DNA of 15,680 nt from JAJYIV01 sp964499955 (GCA_964499955.1 CAZCMI010000020.1:1-15680), one strand, 5' to 3'. Numbered from the stretch's first letter, positions 1 through 7,493 are shown. Numbers and translations: made by a program. Notes: generated by a model not told the origin, from the letters alone.

Positions 1-344
1 CCCTGGGTGACTGTGCCTTCCTGACCCATCCCGTCACCGGCGCGCGCGTGCCGGCCATGGCGCAGGCCGCGTCCAAGCAGGCGGGCGTGCTGGCCGAAAA
101 CGTCGCCCGGCGCCTGGAACGCAAGCCCACCGTCGCCTATGTGCCGCCCGCGCGGTGGAACACGGTGGTGCCGATCGGCGGGTCGTGGGCCGTGGCGGAC
201 ATGGGCTTCATGCGCATCACCGGCTTGTTGGGCTACGCCTGCCGCAAGGTTGCGGACTTGGGCTACTTCACCTCCGTGCTGCCGTTCGGCCGCGCCCTGC
301 CGTTTTGGTGGAGGGGCCTGAAGACGTTTTTGCAGAACGATTAG
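1..344 (+). CDS. NDH-2-like FAD-dependent NADH dehydrogenase, C-terminal part only
   Basis: The 5' end is cut off by the window edge; the reading frame runs from base 3 to a TAG at 342-344, giving about 113 residues. It opens with LGDCA, the second FAD-contacting GD motif of two-dinucleotide-binding flavoproteins, followed by PAMAQAASKQAG, which matches the (P)xxAQxAxQQG stretch of type II NADH:quinone dehydrogenases. The rest (WNTVVPIGGSWAVADMG, then a hydrophobic, aromatic tail with LPFWWRGL) resembles the C-terminal membrane-anchoring region of NDH-2. Family role: non-proton-pumping oxidation of NADH with quinone reduction at the inner face of the membrane. This is inferred from the tail alone; another pyridine-nucleotide disulphide oxidoreductase relative is possible. 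pgk follows after 22 nt on the same strand, so co-transcription is possible. Confidence 0.72.
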   Translation, partial: LGDCAFLTHPVTGARVPAMAQAASKQAGVLAENVARRLERKPTVAYVPPARWNTVVPIGGSWAVADMGFMRITGLLGYACRKVADLGYFTSVLPFGRALPFWWRGLKTFLQND

Positions 345-366
345 TATCAGCGGAATCCCGACCGGT

Positions 367-1548
367 ATGCGCCTGCGCACCCTCCGATCCAATTTGCATC
401 TCGACGGCAAGCGTGTGCTCGTGCGCATCGACGGCAACGTGCCCGTGCGCGGCGGCAAGGTCCAGGAAGGGCCGCGCGGGCGCATCGCCCAGGCGGCCGT
501 GGGCATCGAATGGCTGCGCCAGCACGGCGCGCGCACCGTTGTGCTGACCCACGTGGGTCGGCCCAAGGGCAAGCGCGTCCCGGCGTTTTCCGCCCGTCCC
601 GTGGCCAAGCGCCTGTCCGAATTGTTGGGCATGAAGGTGCCGATGGCGCGCGGCGTCGTCGGGCCGGAGGTGGAACGGGCCGTCTCCCGCATGGAGGACG
701 GCGACGTGCTCGTACTGGAAAACGTCCGTTTCGACCCGCGCGAGGAACAAAACAGCCCAGCCTTCGCCCGCGCCCTGGCCGCGCTGGCGGACCTGTACGT
801 GAACGACGCCTTCGCCGTGTCCCACCGCGCCCACGCCTCCGTGGACGCCATTACGTCGGAACTGCCGTCGTATGCCGGGTCGCTGCTCGCCCGCGAAATC
901 ACCGTGTTGTCCAAGGTGGCGGAGCGCCCGCGCCGTCCGTTCGTGCTGGTGATGGGCGGGCTGAAGATGGCCGACAAGCTGCCGGTGATGGAACGCTTGC
1001 TGCCGCAAACCGACGCCGTGTTCGTGGGCGGCGCGCTTGCGACGGCCTTTTTGAAGGCGCGCGGGCTGGAAGTCGGCGCGTCGGTGTATGATGAAGAAGG
1101 CGTGGCGGTGGCCAAGCGGCTGCTCGCCAAGGCGGGGGAGGCGCTGCGTCTGCCCGAAGACGTCGTCGTGGCCAAGTCCCTGCGCAAGGGCGCACGCACG
1201 CGCGTGGTTCCGGCCGACGGCGTAGCGCCCGGCGAACGCATCGTGGATATTGGCCCGGCGTCCGTCGCCGCCATGGCCGCGGCGTTCAAGACGGCCAAGA
1301 CCGTCGTGTGGAATGGGCCGCTCGGCTATTGCGAAGGCGGGTTCTGCGACGCCACCCGGCGCGCCGCCCGCGCCATCGCCGCCCGTACGGCCAAGGCCGT
1401 TACCGTGGTCGGCGGCGGGGACACCCTGCCGCTCGTGGAAGACCTCGGGCTGGCCGGCTCCTTCACCCTGCTGTCCACCGGCGGCGGCGCCATGCTCGAA
1501 TGCCTGGCGGGCAAAAAACTGCCGGGCGTGGAAGCGTTGAAAGCGTAA
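367..1548 (+). CDS. pgk: Phosphoglycerate kinase
   Basis: 393 residues, normal length for bacterial PGK. It transfers phosphate from 1,3-bisphosphoglycerate to ADP in glycolysis (cytosol). N-domain substrate motifs are present: RIDGNVP (20-26), Arg39 in GRI, HVGRPKG, LENVRFD, and NDAF followed by HRAHAS. C-domain nucleotide motifs are MGGLKMADK, NGPLG and GGGDT, then the STGGGAMLE and LPGV terminal signature. Two positions depart from the usual pattern: the first motif has G where F is common (RVDFNVP), and the PTI after the catalytic arginine is replaced by AVG. All catalytic residues I can place are kept, so it should be active. The start lacks a clear SD but has T at -1. A weak -10-like TAGTAT lies at 342-347, so a promoter inside the upstream gene's end cannot be excluded. 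DUF5654 and eno follow at short spacing. Confidence 0.97.
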   Translation: MRLRTLRSNLHLDGKRVLVRIDGNVPVRGGKVQEGPRGRIAQAAVGIEWLRQHGARTVVLTHVGRPKGKRVPAFSARPVAKRLSELLGMKVPMARGVVGPEVERAVSRMEDGDVLVLENVRFDPREEQNSPAFARALAALADLYVNDAFAVSHRAHASVDAITSELPSYAGSLLAREITVLSKVAERPRRPFVLVMGGLKMADKLPVMERLLPQTDAVFVGGALATAFLKARGLEVGASVYDEEGVAVAKRLLAKAGEALRLPEDVVVAKSLRKGARTRVVPADGVAPGERIVDIGPASVAAMAAAFKTAKTVVWNGPLGYCEGGFCDATRRAARAIAARTAKAVTVVGGGDTLPLVEDLGLAGSFTLLSTGGGAMLECLAGKKLPGVEALKA

Positions 1549-1573
1549 CAACCAACAAGCCACCCCCCATCCT

Positions 1574-1813
1574 ATGTCCACCAAATCCATCCGGCGCGAA
1601 GTGGCGGAGAAGCTCATCGCCCTGTCTACGGCCGCGTTCGGCTTGGTCGCCGCGCTCGCGTGGAACGATGCGGTGCAGGAGATCTTCAAAATGCTGTTTC
1701 CCGAACGTGGGACGCTCGTCGCCAAGCTGTCCTACGCCCTGTTCGTCACGCTTGTCGTCGTACTCGTGACGATGCGCCTCGGCCGCATTTCGGAGCGCAT
1801 CAAGTCGGACTAA
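1574..1813 (+). CDS. DUF5654-family small membrane protein
   Basis: 79 residues with two predicted membrane segments at about 12-30 and 47-68, separated by a short polar loop, and a basic C-terminus (RLGRISERIKSD). The core FGLVAALAWNDAVQEIF is what I recognise as the DUF5654 pattern (AAxLAWNxAIQ), a family of unknown function seen in archaea and candidate-phyla bacteria. Assignment is from memory of the pattern, not a search. It sits between pgk and eno, 25 nt after one and 11 nt before the other, so it is probably co-transcribed with them; the sequence gives no direct hint of a metabolic role. The start is TATGTCC without an SD, the same context used by eno, gpmI, the PAP2 gene and mltG here. 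Confidence 0.8.
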   Translation: MSTKSIRREVAEKLIALSTAAFGLVAALAWNDAVQEIFKMLFPERGTLVAKLSYALFVTLVVVLVTMRLGRISERIKSD

Positions 1814-1824
1814 CGCCCACCCAT

Positions 1825-3093
1825 ATGTCCCATCGCATCGAAACCGTCCACGCGCACGAAATTCTCGACTCGCGCGGGAACCCCACCTTGGAAGTGGCCG
1901 TGCTGTTGGAAGACGGCACCATTGGGTCCGCGTCCGTTCCCTCCGGCGCGTCCACCGGCGTGCACGAGGCGTTGGAATTGCGCGACGGCGACCCGAAGCG
2001 CTACGGCGGCAAGGGCGTGTTGAAGGCCGCCAAGAACGTGAACAAGACCCTCGCGGCGGCGGTGCGCGGCATGGACGCCACCCGCCAGCGGGACGTGGAC
2101 GCCGCCCTGTTGGACGCCGACGGCACGCCCAACAAGGCCAAGCTTGGTGCCAACGCCATCCTCGGCGTGTCGCTCGCCACGGCCCACGCGGCCGCCAAGA
2201 CCAAGCGTCTGCCCCTGTACCGTTACCTGCGCCACACCTTCGACCTGCCGCACCGCACGTACCGCCTGCCCACGCCCACCATGAACGTACTCAACGGCGG
2301 CGCGCACGCCGGCTGGCTGCTCGACTTCCAGGAATTCATGATCGTCCCCAAGCAGCGCCTGTTCCGCGAACGGGTGCGCTGCGGCGCGGAGATTTTCCAC
2401 GCCCTCGGCACGCTGCTCAAAAAGAAGGGCTTCGCCACCACGGTGGGGGACGAAGGCGGGTATGCCGTCCCGCTCGCCAAGAACGAAGACGCCTTCAAAC
2501 TCATCCTGCAGGCCGCCCAGCAGGCCGGTTACCGCGCGGGCAAGGACGTCGTGCTCGCCATGGACCCGGCCACGTCCGAACTCTACGACCCCAAGGCCAA
2601 GCGCTACCGCCTGCGCGTGGACGGCGTGTCGCTCACGTCGGACGAGATGATCGACCTGTGGAAGCGGTGGACGAAGAAATACCCCATCGCGTCCCTGGAA
2701 GACGGCCTGGCCGAAGACGACTGGGAGGGCTGGGAACGCCTGACGGCCGACCTCGGCGGGAAGGTCGCCTTGGTGGGCGACGACCTGTTCGTCACCAACG
2801 CGGACCGATTGCAGCAGGGCATCGACCGGGACGTGGCGAACGCCATTCTCATCAAGGTGAACCAGATCGGCACGTTGTCCGAAACCATGGACGCCATCAT
2901 GCTGGCGCAGCAGCACGGCTACGCGGTGTCCGTCTCCCATCGCAGCGGGGAGACGCCCGACACCACCATCGCGGACCTGGCCGTGGCGGTGAACGCGGAC
3001 TACATCAAGGCCGGCTCGCTCTCCCGCTCCGAGCGCCTGGCGAAATACAACCGCCTGATGGAGATCGAAGAAGAAGTGCGGGCGGAAAAATAG
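1825..3093 (+). CDS. eno: Enolase (phosphopyruvate hydratase)
   Basis: 422 residues; dehydrates 2-phosphoglycerate to phosphoenolpyruvate with Mg2+. Landmarks in order: EILDSRGNPTLEV (12-24), the mobile loop SGASTG (40-45), NVLNGGAHA (154-162), GDEGGYA with the catalytic Glu210, metal ligands Asp247 (MDPAT), Glu292 (LEDG) and Asp319 (GDD), Lys344 in ILIKVNQIGTLSET, and SHRSGETPDTTIADLAVA (371-388). The frame stays open upstream, but ATG 1825 gives the standard N-terminus (MSHRIETVHAHEILDSRG) and avoids overlap with DUF5654, so I choose it. There is no SD; the start context is TATGTCC. One family variation: GSLSRSER near the C-terminus where many enolases have GAPxRSER. Transcription should end at the hairpin at 3102-3130. 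Confidence 0.97.
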   Translation: MSHRIETVHAHEILDSRGNPTLEVAVLLEDGTIGSASVPSGASTGVHEALELRDGDPKRYGGKGVLKAAKNVNKTLAAAVRGMDATRQRDVDAALLDADGTPNKAKLGANAILGVSLATAHAAAKTKRLPLYRYLRHTFDLPHRTYRLPTPTMNVLNGGAHAGWLLDFQEFMIVPKQRLFRERVRCGAEIFHALGTLLKKKGFATTVGDEGGYAVPLAKNEDAFKLILQAAQQAGYRAGKDVVLAMDPATSELYDPKAKRYRLRVDGVSLTSDEMIDLWKRWTKKYPIASLEDGLAEDDWEGWERLTADLGGKVALVGDDLFVTNADRLQQGIDRDVANAILIKVNQIGTLSETMDAIMLAQQHGYAVSVSHRSGETPDTTIADLAVAVNADYIKAGSLSRSERLAKYNRLMEIEEEVRAEK

Positions 3094-3101
3094 CGGACAA
3101 G

Positions 3102-3130
3102 AAAAACCGGGGCCATGCGCTCCGGTTTTT
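3102..3130. terminator. Bidirectional intrinsic terminator between eno and the Nudix gene
   Basis: A perfect 9-bp inverted repeat, AAAAACCGG (3102-3110) with CCGGTTTTT (3122-3130), with extra G-T and G-C pairs possible inside the loop. The arm ends supply a U-run in both directions. It lies between convergent genes: 8 nt after the eno stop (3093) and 11 nt before the Nudix stop (3142), so one hairpin can serve both transcripts. Confidence 0.85.
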
Positions 3131-3141
3131 GCGTCGTTCGG

Positions 3142-3615
3142 TTACGGGCGCGTGTGGAGGTCCTGCCGCAGGATGGTGGCGTGATCCGCGGCGAAGTGGA
3201 ACGTGCCGTCGAACGGCGTGCCCGCCCAAAACAGCGGGAACCAGTGGACGTCGTCCGTCCACATGTCGGCGAAGGGAACGTCGTCCGCGTGGAACCAGCG
3301 CGGCGCCATCTCCTCCGTTTCCGTCGGTTCGCCGTCCCAGGTATCCGTCCAAAACACGTGGCATTCGTTGGTCAACGGTTCGCTTTCGAAGCTGAACCGC
3401 AATATGCCCAACGGGCGCAGGTCGCGTGGCGTGATGCCGCCTTCTTCCTGTGTTTCCCGCACGGCCGCCGCTTCGATCGTTTCGCCGGGAGCGACCTTGC
3501 CGCCGAAGCCGTTCCACTTTCCCGCGCCGAACCCCCGCTTTTTCATCGCCAGCAAGACTCGCTGGCCGTCGCGCACCAGGCACAGCGTAGTGATTTTATG
3601 GTGTTCGTTTGGCAT
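3142..3615 (-). CDS. MTH1-type Nudix hydrolase (oxidised purine nucleoside triphosphatase)
   Basis: 157 residues from ATG at 3615, against 156 for human MTH1. The family hydrolyses 8-oxo-dGTP, 2-hydroxy-dATP and related oxidised nucleotides to monophosphates, sanitising the nucleotide pool. The Nudix box is complete at 39-61 (G, 5 residues, E45, 7 residues, R53 E54, E57 E58, G60). It also has KKRGFGAGKWNGFGGKV and FADMWTDDVHWFPLFW, which mirror the MTH1 core, including the base-contacting Asn (N35 here) and the Trp/Asp/Asp trio (W119, D121, D122). The frame is open further upstream, but that extension has no family similarity and crosses the divergent promoter region, so the start at 3615 is preferred. 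It is the only minus-strand gene here, convergent with eno and divergent from the guanylate-kinase-like gene. Confidence 0.93.
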   Translation of the reverse strand: MPNEHHKITTLCLVRDGQRVLLAMKKRGFGAGKWNGFGGKVAPGETIEAAAVRETQEEGGITPRDLRPLGILRFSFESEPLTNECHVFWTDTWDGEPTETEEMAPRWFHADDVPFADMWTDDVHWFPLFWAGTPFDGTFHFAADHATILRQDLHTRP

Positions 3616-3630
3616 ATGTTTCGTGGGGGA

Positions 3631-3659
3631 ATCTTCCCACGCGCCCCGCCTTCCGCCAA
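3631..3659 (-). promoter_or_regulatory. Candidate promoter of the Nudix gene
   Basis: On the minus strand a -35-like TTGGCG (plus-strand 3654-3659) is followed after 17 nt by GAAGAT (3631-3636), placing a start site a few bases before the ATG. Both hexamers are weak matches. An inverted repeat GTGGG/CCCAC (3623-3627 with 3636-3640) overlaps the -10. The -35 is 11 bp from the -35 of the divergent promoter at 3671. Confidence 0.35.
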
Positions 3660-3670
3660 GGGAACGACCG

Positions 3671-3699
3671 TTGACAAACGGGCGCGGAGCGGCAAGGAT
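3671..3699 (+). promoter_or_regulatory. Promoter of the guanylate-kinase-like gene
   Basis: A perfect -35 TTGACA (3671-3676), a 17-nt spacer and a -10 AAGGAT (3694-3699). Same architecture as the promoters at 12683 and 13403; the first ten bases, TTGACAAACG, are identical to the one at 12683. The predicted start near 3706 gives a leader of about 34 nt. An in-frame ATG at 3698 overlaps the -10, so it cannot be the start codon of this transcript, which favours GTG 3740. Confidence 0.7.
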
Positions 3700-3726
3700 G
3701 GCCCTCGACGCATGGGCGTCCACGCA

Positions 3727-3733
3727 AAAGGAG
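3727..3733 (+). promoter_or_regulatory. Strong Shine-Dalgarno deciding the GTG start at 3740
   Basis: AAAGGAG, 6 nt before GTG 3740. It is the best ribosome binding site in the window and marks GTG rather than the ATG at 3698 as the start of the guanylate-kinase-like gene. Confidence 0.8.
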
Positions 3734-3739
3734 CAAACC

Positions 3740-4312
3740 GTGTTTAGCGAAACCGTCCGCACCAACCCGCTGTTTCTGCTGGTCGGCGACAGCAAAGTTG
3801 GAAAAACCGAGCTGTCCGTGCGCATGCTCCGCATGTGGTCGCGGCGTACGCCGCTCACCTACGTACGGACCCTCGCAAGCCGCAACCGGCGTCCGGGCGA
3901 TCCGCACGAAGACGTCGTCTACCAGTTCAAAAAACGGTGGCGCATCGACCGTATGCTCCGCGCGGGCGAGTTGGTCGAGTGCGTGGAATATGCCGGGAAC
4001 GTCTACGCCGTTTCCTACGCGGAAATCATCCGCGTGCTGGAGACTGGCGCGGGCATTATGGCCGCGACGGAAGACGGCTGCCGCGACTTCGCCGACGCCG
4101 GGTTGCACGTGGTGCCGATCCGCATCGTCGCCAAGAACCGCCCGCGGTCCAAGGCCCCGCAGGATCCCGCGCGCCTGGCGGAAGACGCCGCCCGCGCGCA
4201 GGACGACGACATCCCGTACTGGGCCACGGTGGAGAACGATTTTAGGAAGGGTGGCCTGAGCGCCGCCTTGGCGGAGCTTCATCTCAAGATGCTCGACTAC
4301 GTCTCCCGCTGA
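3740..4312 (+). CDS. Guanylate-kinase-like P-loop protein, degenerate
   Basis: 190 residues from GTG. Walker A GDSKVGKT (16-23). The region ASRNRRPGD (46-54) aligns with the GMP-binding TTRxPRxGE of guanylate kinase, keeping both arginines with Asp in place of Glu. VVYQF (59-63), AGELVECVEYAGNVYAVS (75-92) and VENDFRKGGLSAAL near the C-terminus follow the family order. Departures: no SxTTR serine/threonine pair, YGTS becomes YAVS, the second-site IDVQGA is replaced by ATEDGC, and the arginine-bearing lid (RxxR...RL) is an acidic, alanine-rich stretch (DPARLAEDAARAQDDD). So the fold is well supported, but GMP-to-GDP activity is doubtful; it may bind another nucleotide or act as a non-catalytic guanylate-kinase domain. 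It is a single-gene unit with its own promoter and terminator. Confidence 0.75.
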   Translation: MFSETVRTNPLFLLVGDSKVGKTELSVRMLRMWSRRTPLTYVRTLASRNRRPGDPHEDVVYQFKKRWRIDRMLRAGELVECVEYAGNVYAVSYAEIIRVLETGAGIMAATEDGCRDFADAGLHVVPIRIVAKNRPRSKAPQDPARLAEDAARAQDDDIPYWATVENDFRKGGLSAALAELHLKMLDYVSR

Positions 4313-4314
4313 CG

Positions 4315-4349
4315 CGCCTTCCCGCGCGGCCGCGCCGGGGGCGTTTTTT
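4315..4349 (+). terminator. Intrinsic terminator of the guanylate-kinase-like gene
   Basis: A GC-rich hairpin right after the stop: CGCC (4315-4318) with GGCG (4340-4343), CCC (4321-4323) with GGG (4337-4339), and an inner self-complementary GCGCGGCCGCGC (4324-4335). It is followed by six T (4344-4349). Confidence 0.85.
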
Positions 4350-4373
4350 CTTACCGTGGCTGCGTGCGGCGCG

Positions 4374-4403
4374 TTGCGCCCGGCCCCGTTTTTCGGGTAC
4401 CAT
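4374..4403 (+). promoter_or_regulatory. Candidate promoter of gpmI
   Basis: TTGCGC (4374-4379), 18 nt, then TACCAT (4398-4403), directly after the terminator at 4315-4349. The predicted start near 4410 lies downstream of the first in-frame ATG (4402) and a few bases before ATG 4417. Weak -35, plausible -10. Confidence 0.4.
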
Positions 4404-4416
4404 GCCCGTATTCCGT

Positions 4417-6000
4417 ATGTCCGAATCCTCCCGTCCCCGCCCCGTCGTTCTGCTCATTCTCGATGGCTTCGGCGTGGCCCCCGACAGCGAAGGCAACGCC
4501 ATCACGCGGGCCGACATGCCCGTGTTCAAAGACCTGGTCAAGCACTATCCCGCCATGACCCTGCGCGCCTCCGGCGAGGAGGTCGGTTTGTCCTGGGGCG
4601 AAATGGGCAATTCCGAAGTCGGCCACCTGGCCATCGGCGCCGGCCGCGTGTACTACCAGACCTTCCCGCGCATCAACCGCGACATCGCCGCCGGTTCGTT
4701 TTACGAAAACCCCGCCTTCGTGAAGGCCGTTGAGCACGCCAAGGCCAACAAGGGAACGTTGCACTTAATCGGCATGGTGAGCGGCGGTCGCGTGCACTCC
4801 ATGGACGAGCACTGCCACGCTCTGCTGGAAACCGCCAAGCGCCAGGGCCACGCGGACGTTGCCGTGCACGCCGTGTTGGACGGCCGCGACACCATCTACA
4901 ACGCCGGCATCGACTTCCTCACCACGCTCACGCAAAAGATCGCCGAACTCGGCGTCGGGCGCATCGCCTCGCTCTCCGGCCGTTATTTCGCCATGGACCG
5001 CGACAACCGCTGGGACCGCACGCAAAAGGCGTACGACGCCATGGTCGAGGGGAAGGGAGAAACGGCCGAAGACCCGCTGGCCGCCCTCAAAGCCTCGTAT
5101 GCCAAGGAAGTGTATGACGAAGAATTCGTGCCGACGGTGATCGTGAAGGACGGCCAACCGGTGGGAAAGGTAAAGGACGGCGACGCCGTGATCTTCTTCA
5201 ATTTCCGCCCCGACCGCATGCGCCAGCTGTGCAAGGCGTTCGTTTTGCCGGACTTCGACGGCTTCCCACGCTCCTTCTTGAAGGACATGGCGTATGTCAC
5301 CATGGCCGAGTACGAAGCCGGGCTGCCGGTGGACGTCGCGTTTCCCCCCGAAGCCATCGAGCAGTGCCTGGCGGAAGTCATCGCGGACGCAGGCCTCACC
5401 CAGTTGCATATCGCCGAAACGGAAAAGTACGCGCACGTCACCTTCTTCCTGAACGGCACCAAGGAAAACCCGTTTCCCGGCGAAGACCGCGTGATCGTCC
5501 CGTCGCCCAAGGTGGCCACATACGATTTGGCGCCGGAAATGAGCGCGCAAGAGGTGACGGACCGCGTGGTGAAGGAAATCGAGGCCAAGACGTATGATTT
5601 CATCGTAGCGAATTTGGCCAACGCCGACATGGTGGGCCACACGGGCAATCTGGAAGCCACGCTCAAGGCCAACGCCGCGGTGGACGAATGCATCGGGCGG
5701 ATCGTGCGCGCCACGCTGGATGCCGGCGGGGTGTTCTTCCTGACGGCCGACCATGGCAACGCGGAGGAATTGCGGAACCTGCGTACGGGCGACATCGACA
5801 AGGAACACGCCACCAACCCCGTGCCGTTTTTGATCGTCGGACGGGCGTTCGAAGGCCAGGCGTCCATTGCCGGCGACGTGCCCGACGGCGACCTGTCGCT
5901 GTTGACGCCCGTGGGCATGCTGGCCGACGTCGCGCCCACGATTTTGGCGGTGATGAACCTGCCCCAGCCGCCGGAAATGACGGGCCAGCCGCTGATATGA
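4417..6000 (+). CDS. gpmI: 2,3-bisphosphoglycerate-independent phosphoglycerate mutase
   Basis: 527 residues; interconverts 3- and 2-phosphoglycerate through a phosphoserine intermediate with Mn2+. Visible residues: Asp16 in LDGFG, the nucleophile Ser66 in GNSEVGHL, His127 in VHS, DGRDT, SGRYFAMDRDNRWDR, FNFRPDRMRQL, EKYAHVTFF, SPKVATYDLAPEM, NADMVGHTG (Asp and His ligands), TADHGNAE (Asp-His) and EHATNPVPF (His). All metal ligands of the alkaline-phosphatase-type site are therefore in place. One oddity: the usual SDGGVHS is SGGRVHS (122-128). I choose ATG 4417 over 4402 because 4402 overlaps the putative -10 and because 4417 has the TATGTCC context of other genes here; the difference is five residues. 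It overlaps cca by 4 nt (ATGA) and heads the run ending at 12675. Confidence 0.96.
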   Translation: MSESSRPRPVVLLILDGFGVAPDSEGNAITRADMPVFKDLVKHYPAMTLRASGEEVGLSWGEMGNSEVGHLAIGAGRVYYQTFPRINRDIAAGSFYENPAFVKAVEHAKANKGTLHLIGMVSGGRVHSMDEHCHALLETAKRQGHADVAVHAVLDGRDTIYNAGIDFLTTLTQKIAELGVGRIASLSGRYFAMDRDNRWDRTQKAYDAMVEGKGETAEDPLAALKASYAKEVYDEEFVPTVIVKDGQPVGKVKDGDAVIFFNFRPDRMRQLCKAFVLPDFDGFPRSFLKDMAYVTMAEYEAGLPVDVAFPPEAIEQCLAEVIADAGLTQLHIAETEKYAHVTFFLNGTKENPFPGEDRVIVPSPKVATYDLAPEMSAQEVTDRVVKEIEAKTYDFIVANLANADMVGHTGNLEATLKANAAVDECIGRIVRATLDAGGVFFLTADHGNAEELRNLRTGDIDKEHATNPVPFLIVGRAFEGQASIAGDVPDGDLSLLTPVGMLADVAPTILAVMNLPQPPEMTGQPLI

Positions 6001-7493
6001 TTACGCTGCTGCGCGAACAGGAGCCGGAGTTGCTTGCGTCCGTGCGTACGCTCGCCGAGGCGGTGAAGGAGATTCCGCCGGATCCGGCGTACACCCCCAC
6101 GGTTCCCGCCGCCCTGTTGGTGGGCGGTTTCGTGCGCGACGTCCTGCTCGGCAAGCATCCCAAGGACGCCGACGTCGAAGTATACGGCGTGTCGCCGGAG
6201 CGTCTGGAAACCCTGCTGGGGGAATTGTTCGGGACGGTCAACACGGTGGGGAAGGCCTTCGGGATTTTGAAGGTGCCGGTGGGCGAGGGGCTGGAATTGG
6301 ACGTGTCCATTCCGCGCCGCGAGTCCAAGGCCGGGCGCGGGCATACCGGTTTCAAAACGGAAAGCGACCCGTCGTTGACCATCCAGGAGGCGGCCGCGCG
6401 CCGCGACTTTTCCCTGAACGCCCTGGCGATGGACGCGCACACCGGCGTCATCTTCGACCCGCACGGCGGCGTGGAAGATATTGAACGCAAGCGGTTGCGC
6501 GCCACGGACTCGGAGCGCTTCCAAGACGACCCGCTGCGCGTGCTGCGCGGCGTGCAATTCGCCGCCCGCCTCGGCTTCACTGTGGAACCGTCGACGATGG
6601 AGCTGATGCGGACGATGGTCGAGCGCGGGGATTTGGACGAATTGTCCAAGGAGCGCGTGACCGAGGAATGGAAGAAACTGCTGCTCAAGGCCGAACGGCC
6701 GTCCGTTGGGCTGGCCTTGATGCGCGACCTCGGCATCTTGGAGAAATACGCGCCCGAGGTGGCGGCGTTGGAAGGCGTGCCACAGGAAGCCGAGTGGCAT
6801 CCCGAAGGCGACGTGTGGATCCACACCAATATGGTGGTGGACGCGGCGGCGGCCATCCTGCACGAACGGTTCGCGGACCGGCCGGAGGAAGAACGGCTGT
6901 CCCTGATGGTCGGCGCGCTGTGCCACGACTTCGGCAAGCCCGCCACCACGCGCGAGGAAGACGGCCGGCTGCGTTCGAAGGGCCACGAGGATGCGGGGGT
7001 GGAGCCGGCCCGTGCGTTTCTGGCGCGGTTCACGTTTGGCGGTGCGGTGGAACGGGCGGCGGTCGCCATCGCCCGCGACCATTTGAAACCAGGCGTGCTG
7101 TACCGGGAGAAGGAACGCGGCCGCCTGGACGAACGCCAGTACGCCAACGCCATTCGGAAACTTCTCCGGCGCGTGGACATGCCGTGGGACGTGTTCCTGG
7201 CGGCGTCCGAGGCGGATTCCCGGGGGCGCGGCGCGCCTGCCGCTCCCGTCGGCGCGTATCTGCCCGGCGAGGCCTTCGCCCAAGCCGTGCGGGAAGGGGA
7301 GCTGGACAAGGCGGCCGCCACGCCGTTGTTGGCGGGGCGCGACCTGATCGCCCTCGGGTTGGAACCCGGCCCCTTCTTCACCGAATTGATCCGGCGGGCG
7401 GAAGCGGCGCGCGACGCGGGAACGATCACGACGAAAGAAGAAGCGCTGGCACTCGCAAAAGAATGGCTGAAGGAAGAAGGCTCGCGTTCGTAA
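5997..7493 (+). CDS. cca: CCA-adding tRNA nucleotidyltransferase with HD domain
   Basis: 498 residues; adds or repairs the 3' CCA end of tRNA. The class II nucleotidyltransferase head has GGFVRD (43-48), catalytic DAD (57-59), RRDFSLNALA (135-144), DPHGG (154-158) and DDPLRVLRGVQFAARLGF (177-194). A C-terminal HD phosphohydrolase domain follows: HPEGDVWIHTN with His276, CHDFGKP (His310-Asp311) and GHEDAG (His330). It is longer than minimal CCA enzymes because of the HD domain and a helical tail. A poly(A) polymerase relative is possible but less likely with the HD domain and no second homologue visible. The start ATG overlaps the gpmI stop as ATGA, which indicates translational coupling; no SD. 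nth follows after 8 nt. Confidence 0.92.
   Translation: MITLLREQEPELLASVRTLAEAVKEIPPDPAYTPTVPAALLVGGFVRDVLLGKHPKDADVEVYGVSPERLETLLGELFGTVNTVGKAFGILKVPVGEGLELDVSIPRRESKAGRGHTGFKTESDPSLTIQEAAARRDFSLNALAMDAHTGVIFDPHGGVEDIERKRLRATDSERFQDDPLRVLRGVQFAARLGFTVEPSTMELMRTMVERGDLDELSKERVTEEWKKLLLKAERPSVGLALMRDLGILEKYAPEVAALEGVPQEAEWHPEGDVWIHTNMVVDAAAAILHERFADRPEEERLSLMVGALCHDFGKPATTREEDGRLRSKGHEDAGVEPARAFLARFTFGGAVERAAVAIARDHLKPGVLYREKERGRLDERQYANAIRKLLRRVDMPWDVFLAASEADSRGRGAPAAPVGAYLPGEAFAQAVREGELDKAAATPLLAGRDLIALGLEPGPFFTELIRRAEAARDAGTITTKEEALALAKEWLKEEGSRS

Noticed and set aside
268..1725. Open minus-strand frame (about 485 codons) opposite pgk
   Set aside because: It crosses the clear pgk gene and its neighbours and shows no family signature.
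3698..3739. Upstream ATG at 3698 as start of the guanylate-kinase-like gene
   Set aside because: It overlaps the -10 hexamer and has no SD, whereas GTG 3740 has AAAGGAG at 6 nt.
4402..4416. ATG 4402 as the gpmI start
   Set aside because: It overlaps the candidate -10 and has C at -1; ATG 4417 fits better. Not excluded, since neither has an SD.
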